From: Bacteroidaceae bacterium
GTDB taxonomy: Bacteria > Bacteroidota > Bacteroidia > Bacteroidales > Bacteroidaceae
DNA: 54,898 nt
Assembly (NCBI GenBank): GCA_024688885.1
Contig: JAILDV010000063.1
Location: 1-54,898 of the forward strand
Direction: 5' to 3'
The notes under the pieces were generated by a model. The model worked only from the letters and a program-made list of their open reading frames with translations, was not told where the DNA came from and did no database searches. Of this stretch, positions 44,262 through 52,737 are shown in pieces. Within the stretch, counting starts at the first letter, position 1, and the number at the start of each line of letters is the position of its first letter. Both the position numbers and the translations under genes were made by a program.

Positions 44262-44918
44262 ATGAAAGTATATCCATTGTTCTGTATCTGTATAATCTTG
44301 TTGAATGTTGTTTGTGCAGGATGCCATAAGCTTACCCAAAACATAGAACTCTCGGAGAATCCGCTGTATGCGGAATTAAGAGAAAGGAGGATTATGGATT
44401 CATTGATTAGAGAAAGCTATAAGTATGTCAATTCCGTGAAAGGGCATAAGGAGGAAGACCTAATCACCGGCAGATTTGTTGATAGCAACATTGACACATT
44501 ATGGTTTGAGTGTCCAGACGAAAATAACCGTGAAATTTGGGAACTATGTTGTAGCAACAAGGCTGTAAAGAGATGCAAGTTCTGGGGAGTCTCCCCAAGT
44601 CTCGTGTTTGAAGGTGATTTAGATGGGAATGGTACTGATGACTTCGGTTTCCTTGATACATGGTATACGTCTAATTGCCGCTATTATAATGTGGCGACGA
44701 TAAGAAACCATACGATAATAAGCATGCTACAATTTGAAACGACATATAGTCTGCGAGCCTCTGGCAAAGATTTGGTCGAAAAGTCAAATCAAAAAGGTTA
44801 TGCCCATGTAATATGTTCTGATATGGATGCACCAAATTCCTGTTGTAATTGGGCTCCTGACGTAGATACATTGATGAGGTTTGACTATCAGAGATTTGAT
44901 CAAAACGATTTCCAATAA
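44262..44918 (+). CDS. Lipoprotein of unknown function
   Basis: 218 aa. The signal ends in a lipobox (NVVCAGC). A motif of the D-x-D-x-N-G-x-D type (GDLDGNGTDDFGF), as in calcium-binding loops of secreted proteins, lies near the middle and is followed by several aromatic residues and three cysteines. The layout is like that of the lipoprotein encoded at 45767. Probably anchored to the outer membrane or surface. The function is unknown. Confidence 0.65.
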   Translation: MKVYPLFCICIILLNVVCAGCHKLTQNIELSENPLYAELRERRIMDSLIRESYKYVNSVKGHKEEDLITGRFVDSNIDTLWFECPDENNREIWELCCSNKAVKRCKFWGVSPSLVFEGDLDGNGTDDFGFLDTWYTSNCRYYNVATIRNHTIISMLQFETTYSLRASGKDLVEKSNQKGYAHVICSDMDAPNSCCNWAPDVDTLMRFDYQRFDQNDFQ

Positions 44919-44922
44919 ATAA

Positions 44923-45015
44923 TTAACGGATGTGGAACACTTTGCACAAATCTTTGGCGGCGAAGACACTGGAGAGGTCGTGAATGAATTGTTTACTGAC
45001 ATTCTCGCACATTAG
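44923..45015 (+). pseudogene. C-terminal gene fragment, 30 codons
   Basis: After a stop codon, one frame reads LTDVEHFAQIFGGEDTGEVV then NELFTDILAH and a stop. It has protein-like composition and is richer in GC than its neighbours, but has no start codon or upstream extension. It looks like the end of a lost gene. I do not recognise the family. Confidence 0.35.
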
Positions 45016-45071
45016 TTGTTGAATTCATTTGTGCCCAAGTTTTAAGGGACACTAATGGCAAAAAGTAAGAA

Positions 45072-45746
45072 ATGGAAATAAAAGATATTATAGGCAAGAA
45101 GGGTATTTTTGAAATGGTCTATATGAAACTAGATGGGACGACTACGTGCTATTATATAGCTGATGTTCAGCTCTCTGGTAAAGACTATATTAAAGCCTAT
45201 TCATGTAAAAGTCCCAAGCAATTGACTTTTAAGATTGAGCGCATCTGGGATGTTCAAGAAACGTGGATTGCCTTGAACAAGGGAGTCGTTGCACCCCAAA
45301 GCGGTGTGTATGTGTTTGTATATGAAGGTGACAACCATCTTGATTTTGAGGCATTTCAACTCGTGAAAGGCGAGGAACTCTTGAAATATTTCGTTGGAGA
45401 ATACAGTCATGGCGGGTTTATGGATCGCCTCCCATTTGCGTATCACTATGTGGAGGCATATAATCCTCAAATGGAACAAGATGTATGGATTAAACCTGAT
45501 GGTGGAGACAAAGACGATGATTGGTATAACTATTTTTACCATTATGTTAGTGCTATAGAAACTCCTCAAGGCGAATGTGGGTATCTTGCCGGAATACTTT
45601 CGGCAGGGAAATATACCCTTAAAGCATATCACCGCTTTTTTGACCCAAGGAATGCCTGTAATTGGTTAATGTCGGAAGATTATGAAAACTATGAAGATTA
45701 TGAAGATTATTATTGCCATTACGAGGATTATGACGATTTTATCTGA
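45072..45746 (+). CDS. Hypothetical protein with a Tyr/Glu/Asp-rich tail
   Basis: 224 aa, no signal peptide, so probably cytoplasmic. The first 195 residues look like a beta-rich globular domain (IGKKGIFEMVYMKLDGTTTC, then YYIADVQLSGKDYIKAY). The C-terminus is a low-complexity tail built of EDYENYEDYEDYY and similar. I do not recognise a family. It lies between two lipoprotein genes, 20 nt before the second. Confidence 0.6.
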   Translation: MEIKDIIGKKGIFEMVYMKLDGTTTCYYIADVQLSGKDYIKAYSCKSPKQLTFKIERIWDVQETWIALNKGVVAPQSGVYVFVYEGDNHLDFEAFQLVKGEELLKYFVGEYSHGGFMDRLPFAYHYVEAYNPQMEQDVWIKPDGGDKDDDWYNYFYHYVSAIETPQGECGYLAGILSAGKYTLKAYHRFFDPRNACNWLMSEDYENYEDYEDYYCHYEDYDDFI

Positions 45747-45766
45747 CAATGTATTGAAAAAGATTC

Positions 45767-46471
45767 ATGAAGACTATAAACACCATTTATTCCTTTTTAG
45801 GAGCTATATTTTTACAGACCATTTGTATGGGGTGCCAGAATAGCTCTAATAACACTGAACTCTCGAAGGATTCGCAGAGAGCAGCCATTGCACAGGAAAA
45901 TGTTGCTCCAATTCATGTTATATGCAATCAACTTGTTAATGGATACCGCGTGTCCATGGATATGTTAATGGATGGCGAAGAAGATAACTGGGGTTCTGCT
46001 GCATTTACGTTTCAGAAACCCCAGCATTCATTTACTGTCAACTGCGATTTGTTTGTGTTGCCAATAGAGGCTGTTCAAAATACGGTTGATACGATAAGAC
46101 TTGATTATGTGTCTCCTGCTCCAGAGGAGTATTTGAGTGATAAGTCTCTATTTTATTTCAAAGATATGGACTTTGACGGAGAAGAAGAACTTGTGATTAG
46201 AGGTGCTCATTGCAGTTGGTACGGATCTAATCAATATGATGTGTACAAGGTCTTTAACCGTGACAAGCCTCAAAAGATGGTGGATGAACCTTTTGAATGG
46301 GCTGGACAGCCAATGAGTGACCGATGGACAGAATATATACCGAAGGAGAGGAAGATTGTGTGTTGGTTCTCTTCTGGGACACGCTTGATACGAAAGGCAA
46401 TCTTCCAATCAATTATAAATGAAAAGGGGAAGCGTGAGTTGAGATTGGTAAAGGATGATATAAATGAGTGA
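45767..46471 (+). CDS. Lipoprotein of unknown function
   Basis: 234 aa. A signal peptide ends in the lipobox ICMGC. The central motif FKDMDFDGEEELVIRGA is an acidic D-x-D-x-D-G loop with the following strand, as in secreted XAC2610-type and FG-GAP-like proteins, then CSWYGSNQYDVYKVF. The plan resembles the lipoprotein at 44262. No exact function can be given. Its stop is 14 nt before the ATG of the next gene. Confidence 0.65.
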   Translation: MKTINTIYSFLGAIFLQTICMGCQNSSNNTELSKDSQRAAIAQENVAPIHVICNQLVNGYRVSMDMLMDGEEDNWGSAAFTFQKPQHSFTVNCDLFVLPIEAVQNTVDTIRLDYVSPAPEEYLSDKSLFYFKDMDFDGEEELVIRGAHCSWYGSNQYDVYKVFNRDKPQKMVDEPFEWAGQPMSDRWTEYIPKERKIVCWFSSGTRLIRKAIFQSIINEKGKRELRLVKDDINE

Positions 46472-46485
46472 TAATCGAGACCTTT

Positions 46486-46932
46486 ATGAATTGGATTAGA
46501 TACATCATCACCATTCCTTTTGCCTTGTTCGTTCTTTTTTTACAAGGGCTTGGGAAGTGTTTCGGATTGACTTATAAACAAATATCTGTTATCTTCAATT
46601 TGTGGATACAGGGTGGTGTGCTTGTGTTGTCTGGATGTTTACCATTTGTACAAAGTCTTATGTGTCCGTTTCAAGCACCTGAAGGTATGCGGTGGATCAT
46701 TAGGATATGTGCATTGTTCTTTGCCTTAATGTATTTGGTGGGATTTGTGCTGATGTTGCGTCACTATCGCCTTCCTTTCAATAGAGCTTTTGTCAGGTGT
46801 GTTAGTGATTTGCAGCATATTGCTAGTATCTGGCATTGTTCATACTATGCTGTCAATATCATCATTTTTGTCATCTTATTTCTATTGCTAATATCTCTCA
46901 ATATTCTTTTGGCCTGGTTGGTGTCCCAATGA
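46486..46932 (+). CDS. Membrane protein of unknown function
   Basis: 148 aa from ATG 46486 (a GTG at 46468 would overlap the previous stop by 4 nt). Four hydrophobic segments are visible: IITIPFALFVLFLQGL, GGVLVLSGCLPFV, ICALFFALMYLVGFVL and IIIFVILFLLLISL. No family is recognised. It is the last gene of the AT-rich island and is followed by a 13-bp hairpin. Confidence 0.6.
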   Translation: MNWIRYIITIPFALFVLFLQGLGKCFGLTYKQISVIFNLWIQGGVLVLSGCLPFVQSLMCPFQAPEGMRWIIRICALFFALMYLVGFVLMLRHYRLPFNRAFVRCVSDLQHIASIWHCSYYAVNIIIFVILFLLLISLNILLAWLVSQ

Positions 46933-46936
46933 TTTT

Positions 46937-46973
46937 GTAATTAACGTGAATTCGTCGAACTCACGTTAATTAC
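46937..46973. terminator. Hairpin at the right end of the island
   Basis: GTAATTAACGTGA (46937-46949) and TCACGTTAATTAC (46961-46973) form a perfect 13-bp stem with an 11-nt loop. There is no T-run after it, so it may be a repeat element rather than a terminator. Copies of GTAATTAYGG and similar follow at about 46993 and 47010. Confidence 0.5.
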
Positions 46974-47060
46974 GGAACTGCCGTTGGGGTAATTATGGCA
47001 GCGACGTTAATGTAATTGCGGTAGCGGCACATCCTCTTTCCCCTTTGTTCCACACCCTCT

Positions 47061-47132
47061 AAATCGACGTCGTCGACGTCGGTTAACCGATGTCGTCGAT
47101 GTCGACTTGCCGATGTCGACGACGTCGATTTT
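47061..47132. repeat. CpG-rich long palindrome (GTCGAC-rich)
   Basis: AAATCGACGTCGTCGACGTC at 47061-47080 plus GG is complementary to 47110-47131 with one mismatch over 22 bp. The 27-nt centre again contains TCGTCGATGTCGAC. The tract is made of repeated GACGTCG/GTCGTCG words and is far richer in CG than its surroundings. The rest of 46974-47312 has no recognisable gene. Confidence 0.8.
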
Positions 47133-47312
47133 GGGACTGTGTAAGGAGGGTAGTGGCGGAAACGGAATTGAGGTGGAGATTGAAGTGGAATAAGGGGTGG
47201 GGTGTTGAAAGGTGGAGTTTGCGAAAGTGGTGTTTTTGAGTGGTTTTTGTCTTTTTCTGTTGGAAGGGGCGTTTTTTCTTGTGTTTGTTTTTCCCTTCCC
47301 GATAAAAAGCTG

Positions 47313-47320
47313 TATCTTTG
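47313..47320 (+). promoter_or_regulatory. Promoter box of the methylmalonyl-CoA operon
   Basis: TATCTTTG fits TAnnTTTG, 101 nt before the epimerase start. The nearest upstream TTTG is 25 nt away, too far for the consensus. Confidence 0.5.
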
Positions 47321-47421
47321 TAGAGTTTTTGTGGCATGCCGTCAGTGGCGTGTCCTATTCTTTTTGTGATGAAAAATTACATAACAACATTCAGTATTTA
47401 ATAAAATCAATAAAATTCATT

Positions 47422-47835
47422 ATGAAGATTTCAAGAATCGATCACCTTGGTATAGGTGTGGAGAGCATTGACGCTGTGCTCCCTTATTTCGAGAATGTGC
47501 TTGGCCTGAAGTGCTATGCAATTGAGGAAGTGGCTGACCAGAAAGTGAAGACTGCTTTCTTGAAGGTTGGTGAAGTGAAACTGGAGCTTCTGGAGCCAAC
47601 GTCTCCTGAATCAGCTGTTGCAAAGTGGCTGGAAAAGGGTGGCAAGGGCGTTCACCACGTGGCTTTCGCTGTTGAAGACGGTGTGGCTGAGGCACTCGTT
47701 GAGGCTGAAGGTAAGGAGGTCCGTCTGATTGATAAGACTCCACGTCCAGGTGCAGAGCAGATGTCCATAGCTTTCCTGCACCCCAAGTCAACAGCAGGTG
47801 TTTTGACAGAACTTTGCGAACCACAGAACAAGTAA
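47422..47835 (+). CDS. mce: Methylmalonyl-CoA epimerase
   Basis: 137 aa from ATG 47422; the frame is open to 47212, but that part precedes the promoter and is not protein-like. It belongs to the vicinal oxygen chelate fold: metal ligands are His in RIDHLGIGVES, His in GVHHVAFAVED and the Glu of VLTELCEP. It interconverts (R)- and (S)-methylmalonyl-CoA. With the decarboxylase that follows it completes the succinate-to-propionate route. Confidence 0.96.
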   Translation: MKISRIDHLGIGVESIDAVLPYFENVLGLKCYAIEEVADQKVKTAFLKVGEVKLELLEPTSPESAVAKWLEKGGKGVHHVAFAVEDGVAEALVEAEGKEVRLIDKTPRPGAEQMSIAFLHPKSTAGVLTELCEPQNK

Positions 47836-47836
47836 G

Positions 47837-47868
47837 AAGTGAAAAGTGAAGAGTGAAAAGTGAAAAAT
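47837..47868 (+). repeat. Second copy of the 32-bp AAGTGAAAAGTGAA repeat
   Basis: It starts 2 nt after the mce stop and matches 16534-16565 with one change. The rest of the gap to 47968 is T-rich on the plus strand (repeated TTTTAACTTTTAAC) and can pair weakly with the repeat. Confidence 0.8.
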
Positions 47869-47968
47869 GAAAGTTACCTGCCATGCGGATTCTTGATGCC
47901 GTGTATGCAAGGATACTTTTACTTTTAGTTTTTAACTTTTAACTTTTAACTCATAAAAAGATATTTTT

Positions 47969-49534
47969 ATGTCAAAGCAAACAGAAAGAATACAGGAGTT
48001 GATTGAACTCCGACAGAAAGCACGTCTTGGCGGTGGCGAGAAGGCTATCGACAAGCAGCATGCGAAGGGCAAGTTCACGGCACGTGAGCGTATTGCCATG
48101 CTCCTCGACGAGGGCAGTTTTGAAGAGTATGATATGTTCAAGCTCCACCGTTGCACGAACTTCGGTATGGAGAAGAAGCAGTATCTGGGCGACGGTGTTG
48201 TGACCGGCTCTGGTACGATTGGCGGTCGTCTCGTGTTTATCTTTGCTCAGGACTTCACGGTGAATGCAGGTTCTCTCTCTGAGACGATGAGCCAGAAGAT
48301 TTGCAAGATTATGGACATGGCCATGAAGGTGGGTGCTCCTGTCATCGGCATCAACGACTCAGGTGGTGCGCGCATTCAGGAGGGTATCAACGCCTTGGCT
48401 GGTTACGCAGAGATTTTCCAGCGTAACATCATGGCTTCAGGTGTGATTCCTCAGATTTCAGGTATCTTCGGTCCTTGTGCCGGTGGTGCTGTTTATTCTC
48501 CAGCATTGACCGACTTCACGCTGATGATGGAGAACACTTCGTTCATGTTCCTCACAGGTCCTGCTGTGGTGAAGACCGTGACAGGTGAGGATGTGGATCA
48601 GGAGAGCCTCGGTGGTGCTTCTGTTCACTCTACCAAGTCTGGTGTGACTCACTTCACTGCTTCTACTGAGGAAGAGGCGATGGCAATGATTCAGCAGCTC
48701 ATCTCTTACATTCCTCAGAACAACCAGGAGGAGACTCCACGTGTGGAATGCACTGACCCCATCGACCGTCTGGAGGATTCTCTCAACGAAATCATTCCTG
48801 ACAATCCTAACCAGGCATACGACATGTACAAGGTGATTGCCGCTACTGTCGATAATGGCGAGTTCTTCGAGGTGCAGCCACGCTATGCACAGAACATCAT
48901 CGTCGGTTTCGCCCGTTTCAATGGTCGTTCAGTAGGTATCGTTGCCAACCAGCCTTCTAAGTTCGCTGGTGTGCTTGACTGCAACGCTTCCCGTAAGGGT
49001 GCGCGTTTCGTCCGCTTCTGCGATGCCTTCAATATCCCAATCGTCAGCTTCGTGGATGTGCCAGGCTTCCTTCCTGGAACAGGTCAGGAGTACAACGCCG
49101 TCATCCTGCATGGTGCTAAGCTCCTCTACGCTTACGGAGAGGCAACTGTGCCAAAGGTGACCGTCACCCTCCGCAAGTCTTATGGCGGTTCTCACATCGT
49201 GATGTCTTGTAAGCAACTCCGTGGCGACATCAACTACGCATGGCCATCAGCTGAAATCGCTGTGATGGGTGCCAGCGGTGCTGCCGCAGTGCTCTACGCT
49301 CGCGAGGCTAAGCAGATAAAGGAAGAGGGTGGTGATGCCAAGGCATTCATCGCCGAGAAGGAGGAAGAATACTCTAAGCTCTTCGCCAATCCTTATCAGG
49401 CAGCCAAGTACGGCTACATCGACGATGTCATCGAGCCACGCAACACTCGTTTCCGCGTCATCCGCGCTCTCGAGCAGCTGGCCAACAAGTCACTTACCAA
49501 TCCTGCTAAGAAGCACGGTAATATTCCATTGTAA
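47969..49534 (+). CDS. mmdA: Methylmalonyl-CoA decarboxylase alpha subunit (carboxyltransferase)
   Basis: 521 aa, full length for the acyl-CoA carboxylase/decarboxylase carboxyltransferase family. The blocks [40 protein letters not shown] and the C-terminal [17 protein letters not shown] are intact and form the acyl-CoA and biotin sites. It moves the carboxyl group of (S)-methylmalonyl-CoA to biotin on MmdC, giving propionyl-CoA. The genes for all other subunits follow at once. The same family includes propionyl-CoA carboxylase beta, but the decarboxylase neighbours settle the role. Confidence 0.95.
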   Translation: MSKQTERIQELIELRQKARLGGGEKAIDKQHAKGKFTARERIAMLLDEGSFEEYDMFKLHRCTNFGMEKKQYLGDGVVTGSGTIGGRLVFIFAQDFTVNAGSLSETMSQKICKIMDMAMKVGAPVIGINDSGGARIQEGINALAGYAEIFQRNIMASGVIPQISGIFGPCAGGAVYSPALTDFTLMMENTSFMFLTGPAVVKTVTGEDVDQESLGGASVHSTKSGVTHFTASTEEEAMAMIQQLISYIPQNNQEETPRVECTDPIDRLEDSLNEIIPDNPNQAYDMYKVIAATVDNGEFFEVQPRYAQNIIVGFARFNGRSVGIVANQPSKFAGVLDCNASRKGARFVRFCDAFNIPIVSFVDVPGFLPGTGQEYNAVILHGAKLLYAYGEATVPKVTVTLRKSYGGSHIVMSCKQLRGDINYAWPSAEIAVMGASGAAAVLYAREAKQIKEEGGDAKAFIAEKEEEYSKLFANPYQAAKYGYIDDVIEPRNTRFRVIRALEQLANKSLTNPAKKHGNIPL

Positions 49535-49539
49535 GCATT

Positions 49540-50529
49540 ATGAGAAAGATATTATCAGTTATTTCATTCCTCGTAGCTTCATCTGCCGCATTCGCACAGG
49601 GTGCACACGACTTCAAGCTCAACGAAGTCTATGTTTACACTCCTGCATGCTGTCAGAGCGATTCCGACAAGACATGCGAGCAGCAGGCAAGCTATGTGGA
49701 TGAATATGGTCAGCCAACCTCATGGATTGAGATTGAGAACATTTCTTATTCTACTCATGACATAAGAAACTGTTTCCTCACCATCAATCCGGCTGTGCTC
49801 GACAAGACTATGTCAGCGCCCGAGCGTGAAAAGCTCATGTCGCTCATCCCTGCAGGAGACCCGCGTACATCGCTTGCTGCCAAGCAACGCATCACATTCT
49901 TTGCTGATGGCCACGTGAATCGTGGTACGCTTCACCTGAACTTCACACTTCCTGTTGGTGAACCTTTCACCATTTATTTCTTCGATGGCAATGCAGTTGA
50001 CTTGCTCGACTCTGTGCGTGTGGAAGCCCTTCCAGCTGGTTCCAGCTACGCACGTGTCAAGGATGCTCAGTGGCAGGTGCTGGAAGCAGACAAGGTGACT
50101 CCTAACGCTCCCAATGTTGCCTTCAGCAACGACAAGATTAAGGAGTTCAAGGAGAAAGACCCCCACGGCATAGCTATGACGCTCATGTGTATGGGTGTGG
50201 TGTTCTTATGTCTCATCCTGTTGTTCGTGTTCTTCCACATCTTTGGTTGGGCAATGAACCGTGCTGCCAAGCTGGCTCGTGTTCGTGCCATCCGTGCCAT
50301 TCATGAGAAGGCAGAACGTGTGGTTGAAATGGCCAAGCAGGGTACCACTGAAACCAAGGGTATCGACATGGAAACTTATGCAGCCGTTATCGGTTTGGCA
50401 CTCCACGAGTACTTTGGTGGCACGCACGACCTTGAGTCAGGCATCCTGACCATCAATCAGACTCAAACCACGTGGGCAGACAAGAGCCACGAACTTCGTG
50501 TCACTCCACAGCATCATCAAGCAAACTAA
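49540..50529 (+). CDS. OadG-family decarboxylase subunit with exported lamin-tail-like domain
   Basis: 329 aa, much longer than the usual 80-120 aa of OadG/MmdD. It has a signal peptide (MRKILSVISFLVASSAAFAQ), then about 190 residues resembling a lamin-tail domain (SWIEIENISYSTHDIRNCFL, RITFFADGHVNRGTLHLNF). One transmembrane helix follows (MCMGVVFLCLILLFVFFHIF, about 222-241), then a cytoplasmic tail with an Ala/Arg-rich helix (AAKLARVRAIRAIHEKAERV). The helix and tail are the OadG-like part that holds the complex together. The outside domain must lie in the periplasm. It is 5 nt after mmdA. Confidence 0.8.
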   Translation: MRKILSVISFLVASSAAFAQGAHDFKLNEVYVYTPACCQSDSDKTCEQQASYVDEYGQPTSWIEIENISYSTHDIRNCFLTINPAVLDKTMSAPEREKLMSLIPAGDPRTSLAAKQRITFFADGHVNRGTLHLNFTLPVGEPFTIYFFDGNAVDLLDSVRVEALPAGSSYARVKDAQWQVLEADKVTPNAPNVAFSNDKIKEFKEKDPHGIAMTLMCMGVVFLCLILLFVFFHIFGWAMNRAAKLARVRAIRAIHEKAERVVEMAKQGTTETKGIDMETYAAVIGLALHEYFGGTHDLESGILTINQTQTTWADKSHELRVTPQHHQAN

Positions 50530-50544
50530 AACATCAAAAACAAC

Positions 50545-50973
50545 ATGAAAGAATATAATTATAAGATAAAGGGTGCTCCTTACAATGTGAAGATCAACGG
50601 CATTGAAGAGAACATCGCAAAAGTTGAAGTGAACGGTATCGAGTTCGAGGTGGAACTCGAAAAGCCAGTTGCTCAGCCCAAGCCAGTCGTACGTGCTGTG
50701 GCTGCTCCCGTCAAGACTGTGGAAGCTCCAAAAGAGAAGCTCGAAGCAGTCGAGGCAGGTGTTTCTGCTGTTCGCGCACCGCTGCCAGGTACCATCAACG
50801 ACATCAAGGTTACTGTCGGTCAGGCAGTTAAGAAGGGCGAAACCGTTGTTGTGCTCGAAGCCATGAAGATGGAGAACAACATCGATGCTGACCGCGACGG
50901 TAAGATTCAGGAAGTGAAGGTTCAGCGTGGCGAGACCGTGATGGAAGGCGCCATCCTTGTCACTATCGCGTAA
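50545..50973 (+). CDS. mmdC: Biotin carrier subunit of methylmalonyl-CoA decarboxylase
   Basis: 142 aa. The C-terminal biotinyl domain contains VLEAMKMENN, with Lys108 as the biotin site. A Pro/Ala/Val-rich linker (VAQPKPVVRAVAAPVKTVEA) joins it to an N-terminal small domain (EYNYKIKGAPYNVKINGIEE). It carries CO2 from MmdA to the membrane subunit MmdB. It lies 15 nt after the OadG-like gene. Confidence 0.95.
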   Translation: MKEYNYKIKGAPYNVKINGIEENIAKVEVNGIEFEVELEKPVAQPKPVVRAVAAPVKTVEAPKEKLEAVEAGVSAVRAPLPGTINDIKVTVGQAVKKGETVVVLEAMKMENNIDADRDGKIQEVKVQRGETVMEGAILVTIA

Positions 50974-51010
50974 CAAAATAGTCAATGGATCATTCAAATT
51001 GTAAACAACT

Positions 51011-52183
51011 ATGATGTTACTCGAAAGTGTTTCTACAATGGACTTCATCGGAACAAAGCTTCTGGATTTCCTGACATACACAGGCTTTGCCAATGTGGAG
51101 TGGGCAAACATCATCATGATTGCTGTGGGTGCCTTCTTCATTTGGCTTGCTATTGCCAAGGATTTCGAGCCGCTGCTTCTCATTCCGATTGGTCTCGGCA
51201 TCATCTTGGGAAATATTCCCTTCAAGGATGCCGGTCTTGAGATAGGTCTCTACGAGGATAATTCCGTGCTCAACATCTTCTATCAGGGTGTGCGCCAGGG
51301 ATGGTATCCTCCTCTCATCTTCTTGGGTATTGGTGCAATGACCGATTTCTCGGCGCTGATTGCCAATCCGAAACTTATGCTCATTGGTGCTGCTGCCCAG
51401 TTCGGTATCTTCGGAGCCTACATGGTGGCACTTGCTCTGGGATTTGAGCCTAATCAGGCTGCTGGTATCGCCATCATCGGTGGTGCTGACGGTCCTACCG
51501 CCATCTTCCTCTCCAGCAAGCTGAGCCCTAACCTCATGGGTGCCATTGCCGTGTGTGCATACTCCTACATGGCACTTGTTCCTGTGATTCAGCCAGGCAT
51601 CATGAAGCTGCTCACCACCAAGAAGCAGCGTCAAATTAAGATGAAGCCAGCTCGTCAGGTTAGCCAGACAGAGAAGATGCTCTTCCCGATTGTCGGCCTG
51701 CTGATCACCACGTTCATCGTTCCGTCAGGTCTGCCCCTGCTCGGCATGTTGTTCTTCGGTAACCTCCTCAAGGAGTCAACCAAGACCACACGTCTTGCCA
51801 AGACTGCAGGCAGTGCCCTCAACGACATCATCGTGATGCTCCTTGGTCTCACCGTGGGTTGCTCTACTCAGGCATCTGAGTTCCTTACATGGAACACCAT
51901 CTTCATCTTCATCATCGGTGCATGTGCATTCGTTGTGGCAACTGCCAGCGGTGTCATCTTCGTTCACATCATGAACATCTTCCTCCCGAAGAGCCAGAAG
52001 ATTAACCCGCTCATTGGTAATGCCGGTGTGTCAGCAGTCCCAATGGCTGCCCGCATCTCGCAGAACGAAGGTCTCAAGGCAGACCCACACAACTATCTGC
52101 TTATGCACGCTATGGGTCCCAATGTTGCAGGTGTCATCGGTTCTGCTGTTGCAGCAGGTGTCCTGCTCGGATTCCTCTCGTAA
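51011..52183 (+). CDS. mmdB: Na+-translocating decarboxylase beta subunit
   Basis: 390 aa integral membrane protein of the OadB/MmdB/GcdB family. About nine to eleven hydrophobic segments are seen. Key blocks are AIIGGADGPTAIFLSSKLSP, which carries the conserved Asp of the sodium pathway, and GNAGVSAVPMAARISQNEG with LLMHAMGPNVAGVIGSA near the end. It decarboxylates carboxybiotin and pumps Na+ outward. Conversion of succinate to propionate thus conserves energy. ATG 51011 is used; ATG 51014 is an equal alternative. Confidence 0.95.
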   Translation: MMLLESVSTMDFIGTKLLDFLTYTGFANVEWANIIMIAVGAFFIWLAIAKDFEPLLLIPIGLGIILGNIPFKDAGLEIGLYEDNSVLNIFYQGVRQGWYPPLIFLGIGAMTDFSALIANPKLMLIGAAAQFGIFGAYMVALALGFEPNQAAGIAIIGGADGPTAIFLSSKLSPNLMGAIAVCAYSYMALVPVIQPGIMKLLTTKKQRQIKMKPARQVSQTEKMLFPIVGLLITTFIVPSGLPLLGMLFFGNLLKESTKTTRLAKTAGSALNDIIVMLLGLTVGCSTQASEFLTWNTIFIFIIGACAFVVATASGVIFVHIMNIFLPKSQKINPLIGNAGVSAVPMAARISQNEGLKADPHNYLLMHAMGPNVAGVIGSAVAAGVLLGFLS

Positions 52184-52206
52184 GGGATATACATTATATA
52201 TATAAT

Positions 52207-52242
52207 AAAGCAGGGGTGCTTCAAACGAAGTGCCCCTGCTTT
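52207..52242 (+). terminator. Terminator of the methylmalonyl-CoA operon
   Basis: A 15-bp stem (52207-52221 with 52228-52242, two G-T pairs), 6-nt loop, then TTTTC; 24 nt after the mmdB stop. Confidence 0.85.
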
Positions 52243-52301
52243 TTCTCTCCACTTATCTCATTGAGAAGCCTATGCTAATCACAATAATTGCAATGAGGTG
52301 T

Positions 52302-52439
52302 GTGTGAGAGACCTCGTTGGGTGTATGGGTGAGACGCCAAAACCTGTATGAGTGAGACACCGACACCTGTATGAGTGAGACACCGACACCTGTATGGGTG
52401 AGACACTAACACCTGTATGGGTGAGATACCTCAACAACT
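52302..52439. repeat. Six-unit 23-bp tandem repeat, same family as 8408-8499
   Basis: Units begin at 52325, 52348, 52371, 52394 and 52417, preceded by one diverged unit. Each is of the type ATGGGTGAGACACC plus ACACCTGT. The first (ACCTCGTTGGGTGT) and last (ATACCTCAACA) unit types are the same as at the other locus. Because 23 is not a multiple of 3 and there are no stops, all minus-strand frames look open here, but no gene is supported. The remainder of 52440-52660 has no gene. Confidence 0.9.
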
Positions 52440-52660
52440 GTTGGGAGGGAATTGGGGAACCAGAGAAAGACACCATCAACGAGCGTGTGGGGATTGCCAC
52501 TATTGAAAACTGCTGGCGCTACACCATCCACTTGCTTGGCCGGATGGCTGAATGCAAATAATGTCACATAATGAGAGGTGTTGCCTGTGTTTTGTGTGAG
52601 AATTTGGGGGTAGAGAAGAAAAAAAACTGGGAGCATGGCTCTGTTTTCGATTTTTTGTTT

Positions 52661-52668
52661 TATCTTTG
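52661..52668 (+). promoter_or_regulatory. Promoter box of the phosphohexomutase gene
   Basis: TATCTTTG, 69 nt before the start codon. The upstream box is poor (GTTTTC about 13-16 nt away), so only the -7 part is supported. Confidence 0.5.
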
Positions 52669-52737
52669 CAACTAGTCCACATGCTGGGCTTTTACATCAA
52701 CTATGAGGTAACTCACAACTAAACATTTCTAATAATT

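Noticed and set aside
47212-47421. Upstream extension of methylmalonyl-CoA epimerase
   Set aside because: Precedes the likely promoter, and the residues (mostly Phe, Leu, Val) are not part of the family; the ATG at 47422 gives the normal N-terminus.
52279-52636. Several minus-strand frames without stops
   Set aside because: They are a by-product of the 23-bp tandem repeat, which lacks stop codons in every frame; the peptides are simple repeats.
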